A stretch of 64,000 nt of DNA from Auanema rhodensis (Eukaryota > Nematoda > Chromadorea > Rhabditida > Rhabditidae): contig OZ059899.1 in NCBI GenBank assembly GCA_964057225.1, positions 4,836,001 to 4,900,000 of the forward strand. The letters run 5' to 3'. Positions 1 through 11,923 of the stretch are shown here, piece after piece. Under the pieces are notes generated by a model. It saw only the letters and a list, made by a program, of their open reading frames with translations, had not been told where the DNA came from and ran no database searches. A program made the position numbers and the translations under genes. Positions within the stretch are counted from its first letter, which is position 1. Each line of letters begins with the position of its first letter.

Positions 1-1724
1 CTCGATCAAAGACTAGTCTTTTCATACATCATCACTCTTTCCTTATTTGCTCACTGCAACTTTTCTCAGTTGGCTGCTTGGCCCAAGACTGTTCAGGTTT
101 TTATATTATATTCATATAAGTTTAATGAAAACAATTTTTAGTGTGGCATTATTGGTCTTTTCCATGCTGCTGTTGTGTTCTACTGTCAACACAATATCCA
201 CGAGAATCTGGTAAAAACTTATAAATGATTTATAAGTACAAATGCTTTTCTAGGAAACTGGAGCTTGTACTAACAATACCGTTCCTCTCAACACAGTAAA
301 CGTGAAAAATGATACTGAACGTCTTCTGTTATCTCCACTTTTCCTGTGGGAAATAATGCTTGATGTTGTGCTTTCAATCATTTTGGTCGGATTTTTGAAT
401 TATCAGGTTTATTATTCCTATTTTCGTTCTTATTTTTTATTTTTTCAGTTTGAAGCTGCTTTCCGTATGTCTTTCTTCGGTGATATTCAGGCTAAAAGAG
501 ATACTCACCGAATGCAGGTGATTATGAAAAAAATCAATTTTAACTTGAATTATTTGTTATTTTTTTTAGATTGTGCGTGATCAAGCTGATTGGCTATTAA
601 ATAACATTATCCCAGCACATGCGGTTGAAACCTTGAAAACTGACACCAAATACAGGTATGTTTTTAAAATTTTTCTCTATAATTTTATAAAATGGTTCCT
701 AAAATTTGGAAATCTTATGATTTTCTAAAGAAAACGCTAGAATGGCTAAAAATAGCCAGGTGAAGTGACGTGTCAGCTACTTGTTTCTTACGCCTCCTTG
801 AATAATTTGTTATTTTCGTTTCAAATAAACTTTTTTGCATTTACAATTTTTAGCTATTTTTAACTTTTTTATTCTAGTGAAAATCATGAATCTACTGCAG
901 TTTTATTTGCTTCAATTACGAATTGGAATGATATGTATGAAGAAAATTTTGAAGGTGGAAGAGAATTTTTGCGTGTTTTGAATGAGGTGAGTTATTAAAG
1001 CATTTGAGGATTTTATAGATGTACTTACTGTACAGGTTATTGGAGACTTCGATGAACTTCTTGATCGTCCTGAGTTTTGTCATATCGAAAAGATTAAGGT
1101 ACATTGTTAAAATGAAATTGTAAAATATTTGTTTGCTTCAGACAATTGGTGCATCTTATATGGCAGCCAGTGGATTGAATCCAGAACAAAAAAGAAATAT
1201 GAAACATCCTAAAGAACATCTGTATCAAGTACTTTTCTCTTGTTATTGTCGTGAAACGATTATTATTCTTTATAGATGGTGGAATTTGCATTAGCTATTC
1301 AGCATGCCTTGAGCGTTTTTAATGAGGATCTTCTCAATTTCGACTTTGTTTGCAAGCTTGGACTGAATATAGGTTTAAGAGATTTCTCTGTAAACTAAAT
1401 TGTAGCATACCTTAATTCAGGTCCTGTCACTGCTGGTGTTATTGGTACAACCAAACTGTATTATGATATTTGGGGTGATACTGTTAACATAGCCTCCCGA
1501 ATGTATAGCACTGGCGTACTGAATCGAATTCAAGTAAATTAACTTCTATATGATAACTTCATAACTTCTATATACACATAAATTTATAGGTTTCACAGCA
1601 CACTAAAGATATATTGATGGATCGTTACGATTTTGAGTATCGAGATCATATAGAAGTTAAAGGTATTGATGGTGGTATGGATACCTACCTATTAGTCGGA
1701 AGAAAGCCCGAACAATCAGCGTAA
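1..1724 (+). CDS. acy-1: Membrane adenylyl cyclase, C-terminal half (partial, 5' end outside window)
   Basis: This makes cAMP from ATP at the plasma membrane. About ten exons can be joined in frame, starting inside the second membrane block ([12 protein letters not shown], then hydrophobic helices such as [13 protein letters not shown]) and running through the C2 catalytic domain to TAA at 1722-1724. In C2 I see [27 protein letters not shown], with the adenine-specifying lysine of class III cyclases, and [14 protein letters not shown], which carries the matching aspartate and the Asn/Arg transition-state pair. The pairing of Lys with Asp marks it as an adenylyl and not a guanylyl cyclase. The [10 protein letters not shown] segment resembles the ADCY9 branch, which in worms is acy-1. 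AATAAA lies at 1981-1986. The N-terminal half and C1 domain are upstream of the window. The family is certain; the exact paralogue is less so. Confidence 0.9.
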
Positions 1725-2299
1725 TACTATGTATTCATTAATAGAAAAATCTAAAACTAATCTTCAAATCTAAACCTAAAACTAATCTTCAAACTTAATA
1801 TGTTTTAATTTGCATAGTTTAGAATGTTTGCATTTTTTTAACGCTTTACGAAATTAAGTTTTGCTTGCCATAGATAGCTACGGGTAGAATTTAGCATAAT
1901 TTTGCAAAAAGTTGTATCTCTTGCTGAAGCTTTATTGCATTTCTATTGTGACCTCATAATATAGTACACAGTAGTTCTAAAATAAAAATTTTTATTCTTT
2001 ACTCAATGAGCTATAAATAAACTTACACATGTAAAATCTACAAATACCAGTACTAGATATAGTCGGAAAAGGCATAGAATACTACAGAACAAAAAAAATA
2101 AAATTGAATACATTACTGATGAATTCAAATAAAAGGGAGGACACTTGAGAGACAAACAAACAATTAAAAATATGCCATTTTCTTTACGGATGGTTTCACT
2201 ATATATACAATATGAACGAAATGATTTGAAATAATGGAAGACGATTTGACCGGCAATATGAATTGAGATGCTTTCCTAGAAGGCTCGCATTTGGTAATA
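1725..2299. other. 3' flank between the cyclase and the next minus-strand unit
   Basis: AT-rich. It contains a short imperfect direct repeat (aaaactaatcttcaaa twice near 1753-1793) and a likely polyadenylation signal AATAAA at 1981-1986 for the cyclase. I see no convincing coding sequence on either strand. Confidence 0.5.
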
Positions 2300-2458
2300 T
2301 CACAGACAATCATAGAATGGAACAACACCGGCAAACACCTAAAATAAAGAGCATTATTAGCAACGATTTTAAAAAACGGAATATCAACTGATTACTTCAT
2401 CGGTCTCGCTACCGTATTCCAGAGCAAATTGGTATTGTCGCCCTCTTGCCCAAGACAT
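2300..2458 (-). CDS. Candidate 33-residue microprotein, two exons
   Basis: On the minus strand an ATG at 2458 opens a 21-codon exon (begins MSWARGRQYQFALEYG) ending at a GT donor just below 2396. A TTTTAG acceptor at 2339-2344 joins it in phase to a 13-codon exon (VFAGVVPFYDCL, stop at 2300-2302). An in-frame TGA lies just upstream of the ATG, so this is the first possible start, and a CTTGTAG acceptor-like site lies about 22 nt upstream of it. It sits about 475 bp downstream of the F-box gene on the same strand. I do not recognise the peptide. It could be a separate small gene in a downstream operon position, or an alternative 3' part of the F-box transcript. Confidence 0.35.
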
Positions 2459-2933
2459 GTTTAGAGCATTTCAGCTTCTACAAGAGTTCGTCTAAGTCAA
2501 GCAAAAAATGAAAGTATTAGTTGTTACAGCATTAATAGCAACAACTAAATAACTGCACTAAAGGCAGAAAAATTCTTTAGGTTGACTAGTAGTAGTGCTA
2601 ATGTCTTAGTACAAACAGAAGAAAATAGATGAAAAATGTGAATAAAGTTATCTCTTGTGAGGCAAATATTAGAACACAACGAGAATATTACTAGATTCAC
2701 TATTATTTCTATTCATTTCCTTCTTTTTCAATGATTAAAGTTCGAACGAAGACAGTAATTCAGACAGATTCAAAAGACATGTCTTGGCGTTAGAAAAAAA
2801 TTTGGATGTGTATGTGTGTACGTGTGTGTTTCAACGTAATTTAGAGCAGAGACATCGAATTATAAATATCGTGCCACTCTGAGGTGAGTTGACGACAGGA
2901 CTAAGCTCTATTATTAGCGTACGGATAGCCAAC

Positions 2934-5603
2934 CTATTGAATGATACAATACGCACCAGCCCTCGGATGTTGATGATTAACGGGAGGCGTCGCTGGAGCG
3001 AAGTAGGCTTGAATCTCGACGGTTGGACGATGTACCTAAAATAAATTGAAGTTTATAAACATGACTAAATACACACGATAACAATTGTTTCAATTATCTT
3101 ACCTTGAACAGATTAATTGCATCACGAGATACGTTAGGACAGTCGTAGAGATCAATTCTTTTTAGATTTTTGGCATTTCTCAGATATGAGAGCGCTGTAT
3201 CCGTAATTAACGGACAATTATCCAGCTCCAATATCTGAAGAGTTGCAATTAAGTTTAAATGTTTTTTTCAATAAAAAATAAGATAATATACCCTAATTCT
3301 TTCTTTATTATTTGTACACAACTGATGAATAGCATCGTCAGTAATTTGCTCACAGTGAGAAAGACTCTGAAATAAGCAAGATTAGAGATCAAACTTTGTA
3401 ATAGAAATTCTGACCAAATCAGCAATGTTGGGGCAATTTGAGCTAATACATGTTATTGAAGCATCAGTTATAAGAGTGCAATCTTCAAGATCCATCTTCT
3501 GGAGTTTTTTGCAATGCCGTCCAAGCTGTAGAAAACCAACATCTGACAGCAGATTGCAGCCAGTGAATTCAACATCCCTTTAAACAAAGAATATTCGTTT
3601 AAGAACAGATTCTTGACTTTTTTTTTCGTTATTCGAAATACTAATTAACTAACTTGAGGAATTTACAGTTATTTGCCAACGCAATAAGAGAGCGATCAGT
3701 TATTTGAGTACATTGCGACAGACAAAGATATTCAATTTTTGGACAGCCATTGGCAATGTTAGTTACGGTGTCATCAGTAACCTAATTAAAACTGTAAGAA
3801 AAAAAACATTTTTTTAACTGCTTACAAAACAGTTGAGCATATTTAAACGTAGAATATTTTCCATATTCGGTTCCAAGTTCTCAAAACAACGCTCAGTTAG
3901 CTGAAATAAGAATTAAGTTACAAATAAAGATATTAGAACTTATACCCCTTCGCATCCTCGTAATATTAGAGTTTGTAGATATTTACAACCCGTAAGAATG
4001 TTGTGTATTCCACGATCCGTAATGCTATCACACCAAGAAATATTTAAATATCGCAAGTTTGGACAACCTTCGCTGAAAAAGTAACGGAGCGTAGTTATGT
4101 TTGCTGAATTTATTTTCTACCTGATATATTTACAAGCTCTATCGGTGATAACTACGCAGTTTTCTAGATTCAAATGAATGAGTCTATGACAATGCTTTCC
4201 CAAATTCTCGCATGTACTAAATATCGTTCAGTTTTAATATTAATAATCATCGACTTACGCATCCGTGACTCTACGGCATTTATACAAACTTAGATGTTCT
4301 ATATTTTTGCATCGAGCAGTAAAAGCACGCAGAGATGAATCCTAAGAATATAAATTTTTATTTGTTCATATATTTACGATTTCCCACTTGGACGTTTTCG
4401 CAGCCTTTAAGAGATAACTGTTTCAAAAAACCACCACATCGCCTCGCCAGATTTTCAATGACACTACTCTAAAACCGTTAACTTAGACAATGAAATTGCA
4501 GAAAAAGACGCTATACTTTGACATCTTTTTGAAAAGTGAACAGATCTACGCGTTGCCAATTACTACCGTCGAGAGCAAGCTGATTCCATAAACGACAAAC
4601 CTGAGCAGACCGACACAAGTCTTTAACTCCCAAAAAGGAGAAAATACTAAAATTTGCAATTGGTATTGGAGAAAATCAATTGCAAAGTTAAAAAATAGTT
4701 CAAAAATAAACATTGATAACATACTGGAGTATACATTCCCGAGGAAGCTTGTTTATGAGGGCACCGTCCTGTGATGAAGATGATAAGGTTGTAATCAAAT
4801 ACATCTGAAACTAAAGAAATTCAGATTACTACCAATTTCCACTTAATTATGAAAAAATCGACATAAATGTCGAAATTGTATTTGTGAAAAATAACTGGAT
4901 TCCTTGTTTTCATCAAATGTTCAAATGTTTACTATAAAGATTGAAAACGATTATCTATGCAACAATAAAAAGATTGTTATAGTTTGAAAGTAGCTTCCCA
5001 ATTTCGCTAGTAAAGATATAATATTCAAAAATATCTGAAGCATGCAAGATTTTGAAGAAAACAAAGATCAATAATATATTTCTTTTGTAAGACGAAAAGA
5101 GGTTCGACTCATTTCAAAAATAAAATTAAGTAATTTTCAAAAGATTAACCTGATTATGCTTAGCCTGTATTGTTGGACGAGAACCTGCTGGTACATAACG
5201 TTTCTTGATTCGCCGTGAACAGGCGCCTCCATTGATATTCTATAATATTTGATAGGTCAAATAGAATTTTACCAGCGAGTTTGGTTGTAGAGTAGGAAAC
5301 ATTTATTTTATGTAAAGTGTAGTATGTAATTGACCAGATCACGTGAATAACGTGAATATTATTAGATTTTGCCGCCCAATTATTTACAATTCTAAAATCT
5401 TTAGAAGCACAGACCGGTTGAAGTAAATTTTTGTTGTTTCAAAATAATGCTTTTTTAATGTTCTATTTTTTCGATATTAAGTTTAATTCACCATAAATAT
5501 TTATTTTTTATGTTATGTTAACAATTTTTCGAGAATATTTTGGAAATATAGTAAAGCGTACCTCCACCGGGTGGATATCTTGTTCAGAATCGCCCGCACT
5601 CAT
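2934..5603 (-). CDS. F-box and leucine-rich-repeat protein, FBXL2/FBXL20 type, with C-terminal CaaX
   Basis: This is the substrate-recognition subunit of an SCF (Skp1-cullin-F-box) ubiquitin ligase. The first coding exon is 5562-5603 (starts MSAGDSEQDIHPVE), the second 5150-5239 (basic, RRIKKRYVPAGSRPTIQ). The F-box spans the next two exons: INKLPRECIL, then HIFSFLGVKDLCRSAQVCRLWN. About ten further short exons down to 2934 encode cysteine-containing leucine-rich repeats of about 26 residues. The end is typical of FBXL2/20: VEIQAYFAPATPPVNHQHPR, then AYCIIQ and stop. CIIQ fits a CaaX prenylation box. I counted the gene as one because all exons share phase and repeat register; single exon edges in the repeat region were not all checked. 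A further 5' non-coding exon is possible. Confidence 0.88.
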
Positions 5604-6465
5604 AGACTCATAACCTTAAAACGAATATTAAAATATGGGTAATGAAACTGCACATGAAAAGCAGAAATTAAAGATGAATCTATTAGAAAGCGAAAAAACT
5701 ATTTTCCCGGTTAGCTTAAAAATAGCTATGTGCTCAGTTCGTAAGACTTAGAAGGGAGAACAGCATTCATCCGTAGATGCTTTTCTCGAGCCAAAATAAC
5801 GATACATTGCACCCAAACAAGAAAAAAAGGCATAAGATGAGGGACTATGTGCTCATGCCTTCACCAATCGATGCGAACACTGCAAAACAAGTAGGCAGTC
5901 GTTTTCACATAGTGTTAGAGGTCATAATATTATAGTAACGGAGAAGAGCAGAGACTATAGTAAAGCTATCTGGAGAACCCTGCGCAAACTTATAATAGTT
6001 TCTTCAGTACTACATGTGCTCATAATTGAAGCACCGAGGTGGAAGCATTCTTTTAAAAAAATTGTCATCTAACTGAGAACAAAACCAAAGAGTACGTCAA
6101 CGCCCATAGGCCTGCCCGCCGGTCGGTCACGGGATTCGCTCAGCTGAGTGCTGTCTGGGGCTGCGGCGGCCCAGAAGCTCTCTGGGCTGCATGTGATTTC
6201 TCGCTGCCTGGTATCTCTGTTCTCTCCGCTCTGTGTCCACACCCTCGATTCATCAATGCTATGCTGTCGAATTTAACTCTCCTATTTCAAAATACTCTCT
6301 CATTACTCAGCTGTTTGTCACTGACCAACTTCCCGCAAGAGTGGACAAAGCCCGTCACCACCACGTACCGTTTAGTAGCCCTTGTCAAATAACAAATTTT
6401 AAAGAACGGAAGATTTTTTTGGTTCTTTTCAGGGATATACATTATAAGTTCGATAATAATAGAAT
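5604..6465. other. Intergenic region with a GC-rich island, likely F-box gene promoter/5' UTR
   Basis: Lies between two minus-strand genes. Most is AT-rich, but roughly 6095-6235 is sharply GC-rich and contains an inverted repeat (GCCCAGA, five bases, TCTGGGC) near 6168-6190. The open frame on the plus strand at 6233-6535 overlaps the terminal exon of the RAD51 paralogue and shows no family similarity that I recognise. The island could be promoter, a 5' UTR exon or a structured non-coding RNA. Confidence 0.4.
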
Positions 6466-7451
6466 TTACCCGCTGAATGTATCGGTTGATAGCGAGTCAA
6501 TTTCGGACACTCCATTTCCAGAAACACGGAAATAACCTTTGTTATCTTCATTTCGCTGAAATGAAAATAACATGCTGTACTAATATTATATTTACGTTAA
6601 ATTCCTTGACAAATGTTCCTCTCTCATCTTCACAAACATGAACTTGACGAGATTCCAATTTTGACCAAAAGCGGCCAAGTGATGGACGAACCTCGCCCTC
6701 AGCTCTCACCTGTTGGTTGATGGTACAGCATAAAATATTATTTTTCACAGAACTAACCAAATGATTTGATATTACTATAGTCATCCGTTTTTTTACAAGA
6801 CCTTTCAAAAGACTGATCACTGTCCTTTGGGCATCAGATCCTATTTTTATTTAATAAAACAACGATTGATCCTATTACCTCCAGTTTTCAAAGTCCAAGC
6901 AGTTTTATTCATAATATAACCTATATTATCAATGAACAGTAAACGAATTCCCAGTTGTTCGAAATTATTCTACAAATTATATATTAAAAACAACCTCATT
7001 CCTAAGGCTCACTTCAATAATTTGAAGTTTTTGTACTAAATTTCGATAGTCGCTAACAGAAGACAGAAATAGTCGATCCAAAATTTCTATCTTTAAGTAA
7101 ATATCGTTTCAATTCTTTCAGTTCTCATGTTGACAGACTTCTCTTTCACAGTCAAATTCAAGGAATCTACGAGATTTGAAGGACCCGTTAGAATCAACCC
7201 AACATACTCCGAACCTAGGCTGGGATGATAAATACTCATGAGCTACAGACATCATAAGCTGAAAACTTTTTCAATTAACAAAATCCTTTATGAATGTAGA
7301 CCTGAGTTTTACCTACGCCACTTTCCCCCACAATTTCATAAATTTCACCTGGATTCAATCCGCCTTTGAAAACTTTATTTACAGATTCAATTCCAAATGA
7401 GTATTTAAGTTTAAATCCTACTCTTACCAAAGCTTCAAAAGCGGTTTCCAT
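6466..7451 (-). CDS. rfs-1: RAD51 paralogue (RAD51D / RFS-1-like recombinase cofactor)
   Basis: RecA-family ATPase cofactor that supports RAD51 filaments in homologous recombination. Seven exons join in phase to about 248 residues. Residues 1-50 contain the GGLNPGEIYEIVG lead-in and Walker A GESGVGKT at about 42-49. Exon 3 carries DRLFLSSVSDYRNLVQKL, the usual RAD51 helix between the Walker boxes. LLFIDNIG at about 132-139 is Walker B. Then KRMTIVISNHL, followed by VRPSLGRFWSKLESRQVHV, matches the L2 and late core of RAD51 paralogues. There is no separate N-terminal helix-hairpin-helix domain, as in the short nematode RFS-1. The start ATG is preceded directly by TATAG, fitting trans-splicing or a hidden upstream exon. 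MOB4 ends 188 bp upstream on the same strand. The symbol is by likeness only; XRCC3 or RAD51C remain possible. Confidence 0.8.
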
Positions 7452-7639
7452 CTATAAAAAGCTAACCGGATAAAGCTAATCATAATACAAAAAAGACATT
7501 ATAACGACAACCATAAAGCACTAAGATCATTCTTTAAAAAAATACAGAAATTTTTCATTTTCAACTTCGAAAATTGTACTGCTATTATGGGATACATGTT
7601 AGTAATTACCCAGAGAAGGGTGCTGTTAGAAAGAATAAA

Positions 7640-8549
7640 TTACTGAGGCAGCATAGGAACAATAAGATGTTCTGGAGACATCAAGTTATATTTTGTGACA
7701 TAAGTAGTGAATCTAGAAAACTATTGCATTAGACTGGATGGATAATATTGGATGAAATACCTTTTACATAAATGAGTTTCATTTTCAAACTCATCAAACA
7801 ATTTTCGGTGATGGAAATAGGCATGGGAGAATATGCGATAAACCCTTCTACATACAGATCCTAACTTAGATATTGATGACTCCTATATTTCTTAATCTTA
7901 AAAAGCAATTTTTAGAATTTAAACTAACCTTAATACTCAAACGGTTAGGAAAATATTTATTACTGTTCAACAGTGTATTGGCCCCATCAAGAGTATGCCG
8001 TGTGTAGTCAATAGCAGGGCACTAAAATATAAAGAGATTGAATAAAAATAGTAAAAGGAAGTGAGTACCTCATTTGGATTTTTATGCGCAGCACAAAGGA
8101 AAATCCACTGCTCAGTAGCAGTCATTTGAACACAAGTTTCAGGAACACATTCTTCCTACAAAAGAAAAACATATATTTTAATGAATTTACAACAAACCTG
8201 AAGAAGAAAGGTTAATCCATTTAATTGTAAGCAAAACTGTCTTAAATGTTCATACTTCCACACACCTTCATCCTAAAATAAGTTAATAAAAACCAGATTG
8301 AATAATAACGAAACCTGCTCCGGCGGGGGGTTTAAAATGGCATCAATAGCCACAGGGTTAGCATCAATAAGCTGCTGAATATACTGTTGAACGTTCAAAG
8401 TGGAATCCATTTCCTCAAAAGGTAGAGCTGGCCATTGTGACCAATCCTTAAAACAAATGTTTACAAGATTCAGCGAAAAATGTTTCAACCTTCCGCTTAG
8501 TTCCGGGATCATTTCTTCTAATAATTCGTCCCTCAGCAACGTGAGCCAT
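7640..8549 (-). CDS. mob-4: MOB4 / phocein, STRIPAK complex subunit
   Basis: MOB-family scaffold of the striatin-PP2A (STRIPAK) complex, acting in cytoplasm and near the Golgi. The ATG at 8549 starts [21 protein letters not shown] 43-nt intron follows, then [19 protein letters not shown] and [33 protein letters not shown] and [18 protein letters not shown] follow, and the protein ends [22 protein letters not shown] and [15 protein letters not shown] are diagnostic of MOB4 as against MOB1-3. The zinc-site Cys/His positions ([24 protein letters not shown]) are present. Seven exons give close to the usual 220-residue family length, slightly shorter at the C-terminus. It lies upstream of the RAD51 paralogue on the same strand and may be the first gene of a two-gene operon. 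Confidence 0.95.
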
Positions 8550-9934
8550 CGAAAAATAGAAAGCTAAAGAAAAACTGTGATTCCTTTAAACTTAGGCGTT
8601 ACTTGAAAAAAGAGACAGGCACCCGCAATAGCAAACAATAAACAAATCGTAACTGCAGCAAATTTTATGGAACTGAGCCGTTTGTGTGAAAATACTCTTA
8701 CACTCGTCCTTTTACTTACAGTATGTACTAGTATTATGGAGTTTTGGAATATGGGATTTGTCCTTTTCAATAAGACAATTCAGCTAAATGAAAGATTACT
8801 TCTGAAATACTTTAGATATTTAACATGTAAATCAAATTAGTTATATCAGTAATTCGATCACTGCCCTGTTAATTATTGCTTACTTATGAAATTTTTGTTT
8901 TAATTGTTGAATAAATAATTACGAATATTGGATTTTTTTCTTTTTTTTTTATGTTGAAACTTTATGGATCCTCCTATTTGTTCTGTAGATCGTGTTTTCA
9001 TAGAAAACATTTTGTGATGTATCATTAGTTAAGTATGATGGATCATGAAGTTCTACAAATAACTTGTTAATAACTGTGAGATATATATTTAGTTCAACAG
9101 CTAAGAAACGCAATCTTATAATTTATGTTCTTCAATATGTTTGTAATTTGTTTGAGAGTTCAGTTAAGGTTTAAAGAATATTATATATATATATACTCAA
9201 GTTGTAGCTGATTATAATGTTGTATTTCAGTCTTAACTTTCATTTATGAGCTATACTTTCATTTCTGTAGCTTATGGTTCATGAATTCTTGAATGATAAT
9301 AAAGTTTTCTTTTTGATTTATTTTCGAAGTGTATCGTACGTGATGCTTTTAATGCGTACTGTCGTTTGAATAGAAAGGGGTTGGTTTTGAGATTTAATGC
9401 ACAGCTAATGGAGTTCAAGTGTTGTCGGTAATATGATAATAAGATAATGTTATTGATTACATCATTCATTGCCTTAATTTTATTCTGTTTTTAATCATAA
9501 TGAATAATAATTTAAATCGAACGTTTATGATTCTAAATCTTCCATGCTTTTCTGTACCATAATAAAAACTTTGGAACATATTGAACTTATAATCTACATA
9601 TAAACCTTCATAGTATTTAGCATTTATTGCAATTATTGTTCAATATATTAGGTACTCGATATTTGCAGTCTCATTCTCTGTGTATTGTTTATCAAAACAT
9701 AACTAGATATTCAAATTAGTATGGCCTTCAGCTGAAATGGTTGATACAAATCATATATTGCAATATAAATGATAGATAGTTGCGTTTTATCAGAATTCAT
9801 AAAAACTTATTTTTACGTATTATGTTAAATAATATCTCGAACCAAGTAGAACAATCCTCACTTTATAACAGCCGAATGTTATTGCGTAATGATACTCTTT
9901 AAAGACGTTTATTTTGATGTTTTAGATACTAAAT
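8550..9934. other. Divergent intergenic region between MOB4 and UBXN4
   Basis: About 1.4 kb of very AT-rich sequence between two divergently transcribed genes, so it should hold both promoters. A (TA)n run lies near 9181-9195. Open frames at 8564-8770 and 9272-9469 on the minus strand have no splice support or recognisable motif and look like chance. Confidence 0.45.
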
Positions 9935-11774
9935 ATGAGATGGTTTCCTGGAAAGTTAGAATTAGCGATGCAAGTTTCTTTGAGAAACAAAGCTTTGCTT
10001 ATAGTTTTCATTGAATCTGATGATGAAAAAGGAAAAATCATGAGTCAAACATGGGAGCAGGTTCGTTACTGAGCTACATGATTTGAATATGTTTGATCTA
10101 TCTAGATAGAGCCTTCAAGTTTCTCTTGTAATCATGTTGCCGTCCATCTTCAGGAGGGCGATGATATGGCTAGGGCCTTTGCAGCTAAATGTATGTTAGC
10201 TTATGAGATCACTTTGATATTTAATTTGGAAAAGTGATAACATTTTATTCAGATCCTGCCTCTAGCTTACCTGCAACATTTTTTATTAATTGCGATGGTG
10301 ATATCATCGATACTCTCACTGACGCTGAAAGTTCTCAATTTCATCCTAAGATTGTTAGTGTTGTGGAGGTATACATAATAGTAATAAAACATCCTAACTC
10401 TTGAAATGTAGAAGTTTTTGGAATGTACGAAAGAATCATCTACGTCTGTATCGTCTGCTGCTTCTTCATCTGCTGCTTCCCATCCAACATTTACTGCCCC
10501 TAGCACAGCTCGTACATCTTTCGAAATGTCATTAGAAGAGAAGATCAGAAGGTTTTCCTTATAGTAAATTTTTTGAAGACCCTTCCCTTCAGAGCAAAGG
10601 AGAAGTTAGATGTAAAGAAGAAAGAGGAGGCAGAAGCTAAGAAAAAAGAGGATAAACAGAAAGAATTGGACCGTATTCAAACTGGTAAATTGACTTCCGA
10701 AAATCAAAAGAAGAAACAAGAAAAAGTAATAGTCATGCACTTATATGTAATTTTCTAAAAAAAATTTTCAAGGAGCTTTTGGAAGCAGCTGAGGAACGTA
10801 GAAAAGATAAACTTTTAGCTGAGCAAACCAAGTCTAGAGTGAGAGCTCAAATTCAAGCTGACAAGTAAACTAATCAAAAAAATAGAGGGAAATATTAATT
10901 TCAGAGAAGAACGGGAATATCGAGAGCGTTTACGAGCTGGAGTATCAACCTCTACGCCTTCCCAACCGAAGGAAGATGTTGTTCTAAATAAGCCCATCAG
11001 ATCAGATCAGTAAGTTTTTTTTTAATTTATATGAAAAACTTTTTGTTTAGTTGTCGTGTTATGATTCGTTTTATTGATGGAAACAGCATTACCGACGAAT
11101 TTCTTGCTAGTGAACCTTTAAGTAAAGTTTTGGATGTAATTCACAATGTGAGTTGAGAAAGAAGCAGCTTTTGAATTATATCTCGAACATCTAGAGTGGC
11201 TTCGTTACTGGTTCATTCTCGCTTGTTAATTCATATCCCCGAAAAGTATTTGAAGATGTTGAATTTGGAAAATCTTTCATGGATTTATCTTTAACCCCGA
11301 GCTGTACATTATTTGTAGAGCAGGTTACTTAGTTATATTTTTCGAATATAAATAGTCAGTATTTAAGAAACAGAAAAATGTAACTACCGTCAACACCACT
11401 GGTGGCATATATTCTCTTATAAGTCTGATTCTTATTGCTCCTTGGAATTGTCTGTGTGCGTTATATAGACTTATTTTCCAAAGAAAAGAGACAACTAGTG
11501 GTTAGCATACATTCCCTTCTGAGATTTCATCCAAATTTAGGTACCGTGAGCTCCTCAGCTTCTCAACCACGCCAATCTCAAAACTCACAACGGCGAACAA
11601 ATCAAGGCAATTTTTCTGCTGCTACTATTCGGAGGGTATACCTCATTAAACAATGAAATTCACTTGAATTTTTTATAGAGAGGAAACGTGTCTGGATTGC
11701 ATAATAGAAATGGAGACGATTCTGATCCAGATGAAAATCCTAATTGGAATGGAAATTCCACTCAATTCTTGTAA
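9935..11774 (+). CDS. ubxn-4: UBX domain-containing protein 4 (erasin), ER-associated degradation
   Basis: ER membrane protein that recruits p97/CDC-48 during ER-associated degradation. The ATG at 9935 starts MRWFPGKLELAMQVSLRNKA, and the N-terminal thioredoxin-like domain continues with LLIVFIESDDEKG and YPASSLPATFFINCDG. A Ser/Ala-rich linker and a long charged coiled coil (VKKKEEAEAKKKEDKQKELD) follow. The UBX domain begins CRVMIRFIDGNSITDEF and ends LTPSCTLFVEQ. After it comes a hydrophobic hairpin (IYSLISLILIAPWNCLCALY) that sits in the ER membrane, and a polar tail ending NSTQFL. About eleven exons join in phase; the stop is at 11772-11774. This order of domains is specific to UBXN4. 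CutC starts 150 bp downstream on the same strand. Confidence 0.95.
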
Positions 11775-11923
11775 AACTTTTATGATATTCACGAAATCTT
11801 TGATGTTTCCGAAATTCTTGTCCAAAAAAAATTTTCCAGTTTTTATATTTATTTTTTTCCAACTCGGTTTTAATCCTATACTCATTTAATTGAACATTTT
11901 TGATAACAATAAATTTTATATAG

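Noticed and set aside
6233-6535. 100-codon plus-strand open frame
   Set aside because: It overlaps the last exon of the RAD51 paralogue on the other strand and has no recognisable domain.
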